Shown here piece by piece: positions 7,454 to 16,307 of a stretch of 40,900 nucleotides of DNA. The stretch's first letter is position 1. The number at the start of each line of letters is the position of its first letter. The stretch is from NIOZ-UU13 sp964444135. Lineage in GTDB: Bacteria > Planctomycetota > Phycisphaerae > Sedimentisphaerales > Anaerobacaceae. Both the position numbers and the translations under genes were made by a program. Below the pieces are notes generated by a model. It ran no database searches and was not told where the DNA came from. It worked only from the letters and a program-made list of their open reading frames with translations. Location: NCBI GenBank assembly GCA_964444135.1, contig CAYUFX010000036.1:1-40900 (forward strand), read 5' to 3'.

Positions 7454-7487
7454 GAAAAGCCCTTTTGACCGGAAGGAGCTAAAGGAA

Positions 7488-8144
7488 ATGGTCAGTTTCT
7501 CAAACGATGCAGATATTTTGAAATATGAGCCGATACTGTTCGGAGAATTGCATCTGCCACAGCAGGCACTGGCGACAGGGACAGGGGGGGCACTTAGCGG
7601 GACGACTTTTACGGCAGGTGATGCAGATTTTGTAAGTGCGCAGGTCTCGTCGGGTGGCGTTATATATCTGCGTTCTGCGGATGGGACGCTGGACGGGGCG
7701 TATGAGATAGTTTCGGTGGATTCGATGACACAGCTTATTGTTTCCGTAATCAGGTCGGATTCAGCGATGGCTGCCATAGCGCCGCCAGCGGCTACTGATA
7801 TATTCTATCGCATCAGCACGTTCGGGCCACAGGCGAATGAGGTCGGCATTCAGTTGACTGAACACTTCGGTATCAGCCCGGGTAACCCTGCAAGTGAGAT
7901 AGAGGTAGAGGATATTCTGGATACGGATGTTTTGAAGAGAGCGTCAGTATTTGCGGTCATCTCAAGTTTGTATGCGATGTTAGCCAGTAAAGCCAAAGAC
8001 GAGAATTTCTGGAAGAAGAGCATGCACTATCAGAAGCTTTTTGCCAGGGCAAGGGAACGATGCCGGCTCAGTATTGATATCGGCTCTGACGGGGTGGTTG
8101 ATGTTACCAAAGTTGGGGCATCCGGAAGGTTAGTGCGGGATTAG
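7488..8144 (+). CDS. Putative head-tail connector/adaptor protein
   Basis: A 218-aa protein directly downstream of the capsid gene, where connector or head-completion genes usually lie. The N-terminal part has DADILKYEPILFGELHLP. The middle is beta-rich (GVIYLRSADGTLDGAYEIVS). The C-terminal third is helical with basic residues (ASVFAVISSLYAMLASKAK, then FWKKSMHYQKLFARARERC), typical of adaptors contacting the portal. Two purine-rich sites (GGAAGGAG and AAAGGAA) precede the ATG. I know no characterised homologue, and the role is inferred from gene order. Confidence 0.55.
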   Translation: MVSFSNDADILKYEPILFGELHLPQQALATGTGGALSGTTFTAGDADFVSAQVSSGGVIYLRSADGTLDGAYEIVSVDSMTQLIVSVIRSDSAMAAIAPPAATDIFYRISTFGPQANEVGIQLTEHFGISPGNPASEIEVEDILDTDVLKRASVFAVISSLYAMLASKAKDENFWKKSMHYQKLFARARERCRLSIDIGSDGVVDVTKVGASGRLVRD

Positions 8145-8162
8145 TTTGCAAAGAGAAGACAG

Positions 8163-8531
8163 ATGAGTGTTATTTTAGATGGACAAAATTTGTTTGACGA
8201 GCAGCAGTTAGAAATTGAGCAGGATAGTCTTAACCGAGACTCGATAGAGAAAGCTGTGGCTGGACTGGATGGTGTGCTCAGTATTGATATTGGTGGACGT
8301 GCCAGGAAGATAAGACAAAGAGGTACACTGCGGGCACAAAGTCGAACGCAGATGAATACCAGAATCAATGTTATATCGGCATATATGGACGGCAATACAC
8401 ACACGCTGGTAAGCAATGAGGGCGAAACATTTGATAACCTTCGTATGGATTCTTTCAAAGTTAGCGAGGAACGGCCGGGCGGCAATGGAATAGCTGTCGA
8501 TTATGAAATCGTTTATACACAGTTAGTTTGA
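8163..8531 (+). CDS. Hypothetical phage structural protein, probably tail-associated
   Basis: A 122-aa protein, 18 bp after the connector-like gene and clearly in the same transcription unit. It has no signal peptide or membrane segment. It is probably an alpha-beta protein, with GLDGVLSIDIGGRARKIRQ followed by a TLRAQSRTQMNTRINVIS segment. Short tail genes such as a tail-completion or tail-tip protein would fit the position. I do not recognise the family. AGAGAAG precedes the ATG. Confidence 0.5.
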   Translation: MSVILDGQNLFDEQQLEIEQDSLNRDSIEKAVAGLDGVLSIDIGGRARKIRQRGTLRAQSRTQMNTRINVISAYMDGNTHTLVSNEGETFDNLRMDSFKVSEERPGGNGIAVDYEIVYTQLV

Positions 8532-8579
8532 TAGCATAAAGCGGATAGCATAGAGCAGATAGAAAAGGTAAAAGCAGTA

Positions 8580-9371
8580 ATGGGACTTATCAGCACTGGG
8601 ATAGAAAAGGTCAGAGCGTTTGAATTGCCCGCCGGTATTTGGGCAGATGGCAAGTTTGTCGAGAGCCCACGAGTAGCACTGGTGAAGTGGTCCGCCAAAG
8701 CGAATTCGAGCGATATGTTCTATCAGGTTTATGTCAACGGCCAATATGCAGGAGTAACGATTGACAATCGGCAAAGACAAATGATTGTTCCGATACCTAC
8801 CTCTTTGGAATCAGCGGTTCGGATAGAGGTCTTTGCCGTTGAGGCCGAGCAGGCGAGTACCGATTTTAGCAATGAGCTTGTCCGGCCACCGGCTACCAGT
8901 GGACGGGCGAGAATAAGATTGTTGCGGAGTCAGAACCTGCCGAGTGACGCAACTGCTGAAATCTACTTTGATAATGGCACGGGCGAAGTTGATTATGATA
9001 CGCCGTTGACTAATTCGCCAATAAGGATTTGGCCAGCCTGGCAGGACAAGGCCGGCTTTGGGATGGGCGGATTCGGTGTTTGTGACTTCGGTTATGAGTC
9101 GGCAGCAGCAGTTGGATTCGCCAAGGGCAGTTTTGGGCACGGTCAGTTTGGCCTTGATGCTGATACGATTGAATGGATAAGCCCGCTGTTACAGGCCGGT
9201 GTTTATAAGTTTGGTGTTAAAGTCATCGACGGGAGGGGAAACGAAAGCAATGCCAGCGAAACCGAGCCAATCACAGTAATACCGGCGGCAAGACCCGCTG
9301 AGCGAGTAAGCATTTCTTCATTCGATAAACAGACGAATCAATTGGTGCTCAAAATAAAAGATAGCGTTTAG
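8580..9371 (+). CDS. Tail/fibre protein with fibronectin-like domains and a Gly-Phe-rich segment
   Basis: A 263-aa protein. Residues of about 30-105 look like a fibronectin type III-type beta sandwich (RVALVKWSAKANSSDMFYQV, then VNGQYAGVT). Residues of about 155-190 carry a Gly/Phe-rich run (GFGMGGFGVCDFGYE and SFGHGQFGL). A second beta domain ends in GVYKFGVKVIDGRGNESNA. The stretch YFDNGTGEVDYDTPL and the following AGVYKFGV region resemble YYDGRTGQINYENPL and AGRYLFAI in the 507-aa protein at 12859. The two therefore share a duplicated domain. It is probably a structural component of the tail or fibre. AAAAGGT precedes the start. Confidence 0.55.
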   Translation: MGLISTGIEKVRAFELPAGIWADGKFVESPRVALVKWSAKANSSDMFYQVYVNGQYAGVTIDNRQRQMIVPIPTSLESAVRIEVFAVEAEQASTDFSNELVRPPATSGRARIRLLRSQNLPSDATAEIYFDNGTGEVDYDTPLTNSPIRIWPAWQDKAGFGMGGFGVCDFGYESAAAVGFAKGSFGHGQFGLDADTIEWISPLLQAGVYKFGVKVIDGRGNESNASETEPITVIPAARPAERVSISSFDKQTNQLVLKIKDSV

Positions 9372-9391
9372 CGTATAAAAAAAGGAAATGG

Positions 9392-9433
9392 ATTCCTGCT
9401 ACCCGCTTTGGCGGGCACAAGTTCCGCAGGAAT
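9392..9433 (+). repeat. Nested palindromic element between tail genes
   Basis: Outer arms ATTCCTGC (9392-9399) and GCAGGAAT (9426-9433) enclose inner arms CCCGC (9402-9406) and GCGGG (9411-9415). It sits in the 79-bp gap before the next tail gene and is related in style to the TTCCCGC elements. Confidence 0.65.
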
Positions 9434-9450
9434 GACATAAGGAGAATATT

Positions 9451-10239
9451 ATGGCTGAAGTGTATCCATCCGACAATGAATTACTGAACATACAGTCTGA
9501 CGGTGAGACCGGTGTTGAGTATATAGCAACCGGCACGGCGCCTTACTATCTGGAGTTTCGAAAATTGCTGTATCGGCTGCTGTTAGCTACACGGCGTGCA
9601 AACGACTTGCGAGTCTATGATGAAGGTGGGCTGGACATTGGCGTAAAAGCAGGCAAGTTCTGGTTAGATACGGAGCTGATGAGCTATGACGGTTCGTCGG
9701 GTAATACTTTAGCGGACGACAAGCAAAATATTTACGTCTATCTGAACTCGTCAGCCTCTCTTGTAATCAACGAATACAGCAGTTTTCCTGATATGGCAAC
9801 TACGCCGCATATTCGGCTGGCGATAGTAAGCACTTCGGGTGGGGACATCGACTCGATAACTGATTGTCGAACGGGCCATAATGCTTTGGTGCCATACGGA
9901 GCCGGTGGTGTGAAAAAGACTATCGAGGCACATACCAGTGATGACACACTTACGACAGCGGAATCCGGCAGTGCTCACAGTAACCTTGGCGCCACCGGGA
10001 CAGTTACACTTACGCTGCCCGCTTCGGCACCTGCGGGGACGGTATTTAGCTTTGCAGTCCAGGCCGCTTATGAGCTGCGTATTGACCCCGGTACAGCGAC
10101 AATCCGAGACGACAGCGGCCAGACAGCGGACAAATATAAATCAGCTAATGCGGTCGGAGAATGCCTTAGCCTCGTAGCTGATTCCAATGGCGATTGGTCA
10201 ACCATTGCCAAGAATGGGACCTGGACAGAGGAGGCGTAA
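9451..10239 (+). CDS. Putative tail fibre/spike protein
   Basis: A 262-aa protein, beta-rich in composition. The N-terminal half includes EYIATGTAPYYLEFRKLLYRLL and a segment DIGVKAGKFWLDTELMSYDG that resembles the virion-proximal part of fibre proteins. The C-terminal half has Ala/Thr/Gly-rich beta repeats (LTLPASAPAGTVFSFAVQAA) ending in DSNGDWSTIAKNGTW, a common closing pattern in phage fibres. AAGGAG lies 7 bases before the ATG. The downstream deacetylase gene follows almost without a gap, so the two probably act at the same tail tip. No exact family was recognised. Confidence 0.55.
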   Translation: MAEVYPSDNELLNIQSDGETGVEYIATGTAPYYLEFRKLLYRLLLATRRANDLRVYDEGGLDIGVKAGKFWLDTELMSYDGSSGNTLADDKQNIYVYLNSSASLVINEYSSFPDMATTPHIRLAIVSTSGGDIDSITDCRTGHNALVPYGAGGVKKTIEAHTSDDTLTTAESGSAHSNLGATGTVTLTLPASAPAGTVFSFAVQAAYELRIDPGTATIRDDSGQTADKYKSANAVGECLSLVADSNGDWSTIAKNGTWTEEA

Positions 10240-10241
10240 AT

Positions 10242-11516
10242 ATGCTCATTTCCACAACCAAACCACCAGCCGACTCTGTTGGATTAAAAGAAGTCAATAA
10301 AGATTTTTGTGCTGCTTCAATCGGAGCACAAGGAGTATATCCGAGAAGGCATTTTGTTCCGAAACTCATTGAACCGCTTGATGATAACTCACAATGGGAC
10401 ACCGGCATACGTGTAACTAAAGCTGCGGATACTACTAATTATATTTGCTCACAGGCAAGTACTCCACAGTCAATGAAGTGTACCAAGCAAACCGGAGGCA
10501 CTTCATCGTTTACCACCAAAACGATTACCGAGATTGATTTGACCAATACTCTGGTATATGTACGCTTCTATGTGCACGAAGGTAGTGGTGCTTCATCTTG
10601 GGACAAAATTTCAGTGATTTCTCTTATTGTTGGTGATAGTACCTTTTCAAATTACCAGATGATGAAGTTTGTGGAAGGTGATTATGTGACGGGGCCTGGC
10701 TGGTACGAGAGAATTATTGCTCCAAAGATGGGTAGTATGGATGCTGGAACTTATTCAGCCTGCTGGGAACATGTTACGAAGCTCCGCGTTCGGATTGATT
10801 CGGCAGGAAGCGATGATACGCCAGCGGTGACCTGGGATAAAATAATGTTCATTCCTCATTTGGCTCAACCCCAATATGCTATCGCTCTTGATGATGGTTT
10901 CGATGACGATTATAAATTTGCAGCTTATTTGAGTGCTAAGGAAATAAGAGGCACATTCTTTATCGTTCCTTCGAAAATTGGAACAAGCGGTTATTTGACA
11001 TTAGAACAGCTTCATCAGATACATAATGCTGGTCATTTGATAGCTAACCATAGCTGGAGCCACAAATGTTTGAAGACGGATAATCTCACTGCGGCCGAAT
11101 TTAAAGAAGAGGTTACAAAAGCAACGGATTGGATGTGTGCTAATGGCTTTGCAGATGGGGCGAGGATATTTGCTCTGCCGGGAGGAACTACTAACTGGGA
11201 GGATGGCTTTAATCACATTTATAGAGGAAGATGGTTTGACCAGTTGCGGCTTTCAACAACTTGTCACGATGTAGGTTTCTTTGACCCAACAATACAATGG
11301 ACTAATTCAATTGACAACACAACAACTGCGGAATCCCAGGTCAATAAAGTAATAAATGTCGGGACAATTATGGTTACAGGATGGCATTCTACAAATGAAG
11401 GAACGTTATATACTTGGGCCAACTGGAAAACGCACATCGACAATGTGGCGGCAAAACGAGATGCAGGGAATCTCGACGTAGTAACTATGGCAGACTTGTT
11501 AAGTATAGGAGTCTAA
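10242..11516 (+). CDS. Virion-cassette polysaccharide deacetylase (NodB homology domain)
   Basis: A 424-aa protein with two parts. Residues 1-200 are a beta-rich module, possibly carbohydrate-binding. From about 210 a NodB-type deacetylase domain begins. The catalytic pair D217-D218 lies in AIALDDGFDDD. The metal ligands are H270 and H274 in NHSWSH. A GTFFIVPS strand, an ALPGG segment and a C-terminal GWHS provide the remaining motifs. The domain would remove N- or O-acetyl groups from surface polysaccharide or peptidoglycan. GAGGAGG precedes the ATG at 10242, two bases after the preceding stop. It sits between fibre genes, which suggests a receptor-modifying tail enzyme rather than a cell-wall housekeeping enzyme. 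No signal peptide is visible, as expected for a virion protein. The substrate is unknown. Confidence 0.8.
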   Translation: MLISTTKPPADSVGLKEVNKDFCAASIGAQGVYPRRHFVPKLIEPLDDNSQWDTGIRVTKAADTTNYICSQASTPQSMKCTKQTGGTSSFTTKTITEIDLTNTLVYVRFYVHEGSGASSWDKISVISLIVGDSTFSNYQMMKFVEGDYVTGPGWYERIIAPKMGSMDAGTYSACWEHVTKLRVRIDSAGSDDTPAVTWDKIMFIPHLAQPQYAIALDDGFDDDYKFAAYLSAKEIRGTFFIVPSKIGTSGYLTLEQLHQIHNAGHLIANHSWSHKCLKTDNLTAAEFKEEVTKATDWMCANGFADGARIFALPGGTTNWEDGFNHIYRGRWFDQLRLSTTCHDVGFFDPTIQWTNSIDNTTTAESQVNKVINVGTIMVTGWHSTNEGTLYTWANWKTHIDNVAAKRDAGNLDVVTMADLLSIGV

Positions 11517-11517
11517 G

Positions 11518-11973
11518 ATGGCGAATGAAATACATATAGATTATACCTCCGGTGATACACTTTATGCGATTGTTCGTAACGCAGCGGGAGAAGTCTGGTA
11601 TGTTGGAGGACAAGTCTTCGAGGCCTGGGGGACAGGCAGCCATACTGCAGATGATTACGATATATCCCTTACAGACAAGGGCGGCCACAGATACGTGAGT
11701 AACTTTGATGTTAATATCCCTGCAGGCAGATATTCCATTCAAATATTCTTGCAGGCCGGTGCTAATCCTGCTGATAGTGATAACCTCGTGGGAGGCGGCG
11801 AAATTATATGGTCCGGGGCAGGTGAAGTGACCAGCGACAAATTGCTTGCCAACAAAGCTGTCCAAAACAAATCAACCGGAGAAATCAAATACTACGACAA
11901 CGACGGGCAAACGGTCCTTTTAACTCATACCCCTACCGATGCGGCAGCAACTATCACAAGGACACCGAGCTGA
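11518..11973 (+). CDS. Hypothetical phage tail/fibre protein
   Basis: A 151-aa protein starting one base after the deacetylase stop. The N-terminal half reads like a beta-sandwich (DTLYAIVRNAAGEVWYVGGQ, then FDVNIPAGRYSIQIFLQAG). The C-terminal half has KLLANKAVQNKSTGEIKYYD, TVLLTHTPTD and ends in a Thr-rich tail. The pattern AxVxxxxTGxixyYDxDGqTvLlTh is common in small structural proteins of prophages. It likely belongs to the tail tip or fibre. No enzymatic motif is visible. Confidence 0.55.
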   Translation: MANEIHIDYTSGDTLYAIVRNAAGEVWYVGGQVFEAWGTGSHTADDYDISLTDKGGHRYVSNFDVNIPAGRYSIQIFLQAGANPADSDNLVGGGEIIWSGAGEVTSDKLLANKAVQNKSTGEIKYYDNDGQTVLLTHTPTDAAATITRTPS

Positions 11974-12003
11974 TAAAAATAGTGAATGTCAAGGAGATAC
12001 AAA

Positions 12004-12429
12004 ATGGGTAGTTTTGCAGATTATTGGGAAAACGAGATTTTAGACCATCTTTTTGGCAAGGGGTTGTATAACGCCACCCTGGGAACTGGTGGAACTTACC
12101 CCGATGTTACGATTTATGTGGGGCTATCGACAGCAGAACCACTCGATGACAGTTCGGGATTAGCCGAGCCAAGTGGCAATGCTTATGCGCGAGTTTCGAC
12201 TACTGGTGCCGACTGGGACACTGCATCTGGTGGGGCACTTGATAACGCCAATGATATTACTTTTCCAGAGGCTACCGGTAGCTGGGGGACGATAACACAC
12301 TTTGCCTTATTTGACGCGGGAACGGGTGGTAATATGTTGGCCTATGGAGCGTTAAGTACACCCAAGATTATCGGCAGTGGGGATACGGCTAAATTTGCCG
12401 CTGGCGATTTAGATGTATCGTTAGATTAA
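12004..12429 (+). CDS. Phage tail/fibre-like protein (Gp80-like pattern)
   Basis: A 141-aa protein with a widespread phage pattern: an N-terminal helix (FADYWENEILDHLFG), then TIYVGLSTAEPLDD, a GNAYARVSTTGADW segment, and ITFPEATGSWGTITHFALFD followed by GGNMLAYGAL. Proteins with this layout are encoded among the tail and fibre genes of many phages. AAGGAG precedes the ATG at 12004. An in-frame GTG at 11986 lacks such a site. The exact role in the particle is unknown. Confidence 0.65.
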   Translation: MGSFADYWENEILDHLFGKGLYNATLGTGGTYPDVTIYVGLSTAEPLDDSSGLAEPSGNAYARVSTTGADWDTASGGALDNANDITFPEATGSWGTITHFALFDAGTGGNMLAYGALSTPKIIGSGDTAKFAAGDLDVSLD

Positions 12430-12441
12430 GGAGGTTAACAA

Positions 12442-12834
12442 ATGGCGACTATAAGCAAGAATTGGGTTTCTCAGAGTCAAATAATAGGCACTGGCGACGG
12501 TTACGTAACCCTGTCCGGAACTACAGAGTCTTTCTCTTCGGATGTCGACCTGGAAACAAACGGCTACGAGGGAGCTCACATCATTATCGAAATCAACTAC
12601 GATGCTACTCCGACTGATGAGGTTAAAATTAAACTATACGGCTCTCTCGATGGTACTAACTACGATGATACGCCCATCTGGGAGATGCAGGGAGATAAGA
12701 GCGTTGACCCACAGCAGCTAAGCTTCATTGTCAAAGACCTTGCACACTTCAGAATTGGCGTTCAACAGACCGGTTCAACAGACAGCCACGATGTCCGTGC
12801 CTATGTCCAGCCGTGGAACTATACATCCTCATAG
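12442..12834 (+). CDS. Hypothetical small phage structural protein
   Basis: A 130-aa protein preceded by a strong AAGGAGGT. It is predicted all-beta by eye, with YVTLSGTTESFSSDVDLETN, GAHIIIEINYDATPTDEVK, KLYGSLDGTNYDDTPIW and a final VRAYVQPWNY. The LYGSLDGTNYD stretch is typical of small beta-sandwich phage proteins that decorate the capsid or fibre. It has no membrane segment and no enzymatic motif. It sits between a fibre-like and a LamG-like gene in the same transcription unit. Confidence 0.55.
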   Translation: MATISKNWVSQSQIIGTGDGYVTLSGTTESFSSDVDLETNGYEGAHIIIEINYDATPTDEVKIKLYGSLDGTNYDDTPIWEMQGDKSVDPQQLSFIVKDLAHFRIGVQQTGSTDSHDVRAYVQPWNYTSS

Positions 12835-12858
12835 AACAGAAGGAGATAACGATAGTAA

Positions 12859-14382
12859 ATGCCACAGCTTAAACCCACAAGAGGAATTTGCTTAAATAAA
12901 AGCCATCCCATCAGTAGAGGTATTGTCGGCTGTTGGCTATTCAATGAAGGCTCAGGTGATAAAGTCTTTGATTTGAGCGGGAATGGTAAGGTAGGAATTG
13001 TAAATAATGGCAGTTGGAGTAGTTTGGGTGGAATCGGGATATTATGCGATAGCAACAAAGATTGTATTGAGACAAGTTTATCAATGTCAGGGGGCACTAT
13101 TGTTGTAGGACTTACTGTTAATGGTGCAACACCATCGGGTGGCTATCGTTATATTTTTATGGGAGCAACCACAACACAACTTTATTTTATACAGCTTGGT
13201 GATACGCAAGGTGCTAATGAAGGCAAATGGAGATTTAATTTGATTGATGAATATGTTGATTCTGCTCTGTACAATCTTACGACAGGTAAATACTATCAGA
13301 TTGCAATACAATGGCCTGTTCGCAAAGCCTGGATAAACAATGATTTAATTATTGATACAACAAGTGAAGACTCCACAATTACAGGGTTGAACATTGGTGG
13401 CAATCCTGATAATGATTTACGATACGCAAATTCAAATATACGTTACTCTTATGCTTTCAATCGTGCTCTATCCGCTTCTGAAATTGCCCAACTCTACCGA
13501 GAGCCGTTCTGTATGTTTGATAGGGCTTGGAGACCTGGGTTGATAGGCAACCAAATCGTTGAACTTGCGGGCACTTCCATGGCTTTGTCGTCCTCAAGTG
13601 CAACAGCAAAAGCATCGCGAAAAGTCGGTGGAAATGTAGTAGGTACCTCTGATGTCGCGGCACTACTAAATTTGATTCGCAGCTTACTATACATAGAAAG
13701 TGATTGGAAAAGAGAAGCGCTTTTTAATGGAATGACTGCTAATGCTTTTAAGCTTGGTACGACCATGAGTTTGGGCTGGTTCTGGGTTCGTATTGCCGGC
13801 TGCTCGGTGCTCTACCGCGGTTCCAGTATGGGAGAAATAGATTTTGTGAATATATTGGCTGTTGCTGAGCAGGACGCTCGCGAAATCTCACCACCGAGCT
13901 ATATTTCACACAACAGCGGTTCGACATACTTTTATGTTGTTCGTCGGTTTAACAATTGTGGCTATCAAGAATGTACCTTAGCTTCTTCGGTGAAGGTTTC
14001 AATAGAATCAAACGGTGAGTTGGCCCAGCCGCAACCAAACAAAGTTTTCGATTCAGGAGCCGAACTCGTAGAAGGCAACAAGATACAACTTGTTTGGTAC
14101 TATTGCCCCCTCGAACAAAAGTCGCAACCGATGTGTTTCAATGTTTATTATGATGGTCGGACAGGGCAAATTAATTATGAAAACCCTCTTGCCATAATTG
14201 GTTATAAGGGGCGAAAGTTTTACAGCTACCAATGTGGCGCACTCGAAGCAGGCAGGTACTTGTTTGCTATAAGGACCGAAGACGCCAGCGGTATAGAAAA
14301 TAGTTCTTTAGCGCGGCTGAGAATCCAATTCGATCCCACAAATCCGGACGCGATTGATATTTTAAGTGCCGAAGGAGTCTGA
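12859..14382 (+). CDS. LamG/concanavalin-like tail protein with C-terminal fibre domains
   Basis: A 507-aa multidomain protein. Residues of about 15-215 form a LamG/concanavalin A-like lectin domain: ISRGIVGCWLFNEGSGDKVF, DLSGNG, then KYYQIAIQWPVRKAWIN and YSYAFNRALSASEIAQLY. A linker with a Ser/Ala-rich stretch follows. The C-terminal half has YYDGRTGQINYENPL and AGRYLFAIRTEDASGIEN, resembling the protein at 8580-9371. Such lectin domains bind glycans, so it is a candidate adhesin at the tail tip next to the deacetylase. AAGGAG lies rather far (about 13 bases) from the ATG. A fusion or domain shuffling between fibre genes is likely. Confidence 0.65.
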   Translation: MPQLKPTRGICLNKSHPISRGIVGCWLFNEGSGDKVFDLSGNGKVGIVNNGSWSSLGGIGILCDSNKDCIETSLSMSGGTIVVGLTVNGATPSGGYRYIFMGATTTQLYFIQLGDTQGANEGKWRFNLIDEYVDSALYNLTTGKYYQIAIQWPVRKAWINNDLIIDTTSEDSTITGLNIGGNPDNDLRYANSNIRYSYAFNRALSASEIAQLYREPFCMFDRAWRPGLIGNQIVELAGTSMALSSSSATAKASRKVGGNVVGTSDVAALLNLIRSLLYIESDWKREALFNGMTANAFKLGTTMSLGWFWVRIAGCSVLYRGSSMGEIDFVNILAVAEQDAREISPPSYISHNSGSTYFYVVRRFNNCGYQECTLASSVKVSIESNGELAQPQPNKVFDSGAELVEGNKIQLVWYYCPLEQKSQPMCFNVYYDGRTGQINYENPLAIIGYKGRKFYSYQCGALEAGRYLFAIRTEDASGIENSSLARLRIQFDPTNPDAIDILSAEGV

Positions 14383-14418
14383 CAACCTGACAGAAAAACG
14401 GCTTTTGTGCATACGAAA

Positions 14419-14437
14419 CTCCCAGTGAAACTGGGAG
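14419..14437 (+). repeat. Hairpin between tail genes
   Basis: CTCCCAG (14419-14425) and CTGGGAG (14431-14437) form a perfect 7-bp stem with loop TGAAA. It lies in the 90-bp gap upstream of the hub-like gene and would be transcribed. Confidence 0.5.
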
Positions 14438-14472
14438 CTAAATATAAGATACACAATACGATATACAAAACT

Positions 14473-16302
14473 ATGTCTAACAGAATCGACTTTTTCCAAT
14501 CAGCACAAACACGACTGGCACTTCCGGCCGCTTCTATTTCAATTTTGGTCGATGGGACATTGTGTCCAGCGCTGGAACCGGTAGAGATTATTCGCGGCGG
14601 TTGGCCGGAATTTAGCTGGGTTAGATTGGCTTATAATCCTGCTGCGTACCCAGATTCTGGCTTGATAGCTGCCGAAGAGATCGAGACCTTATTTGCTATG
14701 GGAAAGACTGTTTGCATCCGGCAATATTTTAACGGTGTCCCGCCGGGTACAGCAGCTTTTAGTCTCCCAATCTTTTGCGGTCAAATAGAAAGCATCGATA
14801 CAAAGTTGGCGCACGACGGTGAAAAGGCCGAAGTAGTAGCGAGAGATTCCAGCGCAAATTTAAAGCGGATTACAGTTTATGGCCAGCGTCTGGCAAAGGC
14901 AAGTAACTCCAGTTTGTTTTTGGCTGGTCTTGATACAACATTTAATCCGGATGGTAAGGCCAATGCCAATCCAGAACCGATAAAAGTTAATGGCAAGAGC
15001 TACACAAGCTTTTGCGCTGAACCATCGCAAGGCAAACTCTGGAGCTATGCAGAAGTAATTGATTATCTGCTTTGTGAATATTTGACGGCCAGTCAACTAC
15101 AAATGCCGAGCATAGGTCAACTGAGGGTGTTGACCGAGAACCAAGTAGTTCGCGACCTTGATGTCACAGGATTAAATCTGATAAAGGCCCTGTACCGATG
15201 CTGTGAGAGGATCGGCTTGAGGTTCAAGTTTGTCCCTCGGCTTGTGCAGACCGGGCCAAGCCAGGCAATTGTGTTCTATAAGGATGGCGCAGGCAGGGCC
15301 GTTGAGGTGAATTGCCAGCAAACCGGTGAGCAGTTCAGCATATCAAAGACAAGTATCGCAGCTTTGCACAGCAAGAAAAATTTTTGGCCAATAACACACA
15401 AGTATATTGGTCAAGGCGACTTCAAAATTATAGAAGCGACCTTTGAGTTGGTGAAGTCTTGGGATGGCAGCCTTGAGGATATCAACTATGATAAATTCTC
15501 GCCTTCGACCAATCCTGATTTCTATCAGGTAAAAGATGTATATCGCAAATGGTGTCTCAACGAGGCAGGTGACTACAGTGGCGCTCCTTACAATCAAGGT
15601 GATGCGTTTGACTTTTCCAAAATTTTTGGCAGCAGTGATTTCGCTCGTCACCGCAGGCGCTTTTGGCCTACTTTGACCACCGACAAACAGGGAAAGTCAT
15701 TAGGTTATTTCCTGCAGGTATCGTTCGATGATGGCTTGCACTGGTGGCAGTACCTTCATGCTTTTAATATTCTGCTCGATGAGTGCGGACTGTGGCTCAG
15801 CAGTGACCAGCTCGATGTTGATACCTGGGTGGCGGCGCTGAAAGGAGTGTTGAAATTCAGAATAACTGCCTCGGTAATCAGTGATGAGAGATTAACTTGT
15901 ATAGTTTCCGATGGGCCTGTCAATTCAACAGTTCCTGTGGTTGAGCATATTATTACACTGCCCCGCCAGTTCAAGTATCGCAAGGTTTCGGTTCAGAGCA
16001 TCTTCGCGGGCCCCTGCGATGAGACACTCGGCACTGCGAACGAGGTCGATGATACTGATGCTTTGTATGAGTTTGTCCGGCACAGAGCAACGATTTCGTC
16101 CGAGACCATCGAGACCGTCGATATACAGACGCCATTTTTAGCATTTGATTACAGGGTCGGTGACAAAGTCAGTACAAGTCCTGAGAGCAGGGACCTGCTG
16201 GCCTGCAGGAGTGATAACCGAAGTAAAAGCTGGGTAGAGCGGGTGCAGATGGATTTTGAAAAACAGTGTACGAATTTGAAAATCGTTCGACAAAGGGGTT
16301 GA
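14473..16302 (+). CDS. Putative baseplate hub/tail tip protein
   Basis: A 609-aa protein, the largest in the cassette. The N-terminal part (SISILVDGTLCPALEPVEII, then WPEFSWVRLAYNPAAY) looks like the beta domain that opens many tail hub proteins. The middle has FCGQIESIDTKLAHDGEKAE and VVARDSSANLKRI, again typical of hub proteins of the gp27/gpD type. The C-terminus contains VDIQTPFLAFDYRVGDKVST. Hub proteins form the ring around the tail needle. I chose the ATG at 14473 because the earlier candidate at 14407 lies upstream of a hairpin. No strong ribosome binding site is visible at either. The role is inferred from layout and position. Confidence 0.5.
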   Translation: MSNRIDFFQSAQTRLALPAASISILVDGTLCPALEPVEIIRGGWPEFSWVRLAYNPAAYPDSGLIAAEEIETLFAMGKTVCIRQYFNGVPPGTAAFSLPIFCGQIESIDTKLAHDGEKAEVVARDSSANLKRITVYGQRLAKASNSSLFLAGLDTTFNPDGKANANPEPIKVNGKSYTSFCAEPSQGKLWSYAEVIDYLLCEYLTASQLQMPSIGQLRVLTENQVVRDLDVTGLNLIKALYRCCERIGLRFKFVPRLVQTGPSQAIVFYKDGAGRAVEVNCQQTGEQFSISKTSIAALHSKKNFWPITHKYIGQGDFKIIEATFELVKSWDGSLEDINYDKFSPSTNPDFYQVKDVYRKWCLNEAGDYSGAPYNQGDAFDFSKIFGSSDFARHRRRFWPTLTTDKQGKSLGYFLQVSFDDGLHWWQYLHAFNILLDECGLWLSSDQLDVDTWVAALKGVLKFRITASVISDERLTCIVSDGPVNSTVPVVEHIITLPRQFKYRKVSVQSIFAGPCDETLGTANEVDDTDALYEFVRHRATISSETIETVDIQTPFLAFDYRVGDKVSTSPESRDLLACRSDNRSKSWVERVQMDFEKQCTNLKIVRQRG

Positions 16303-16307
16303 GAGTT

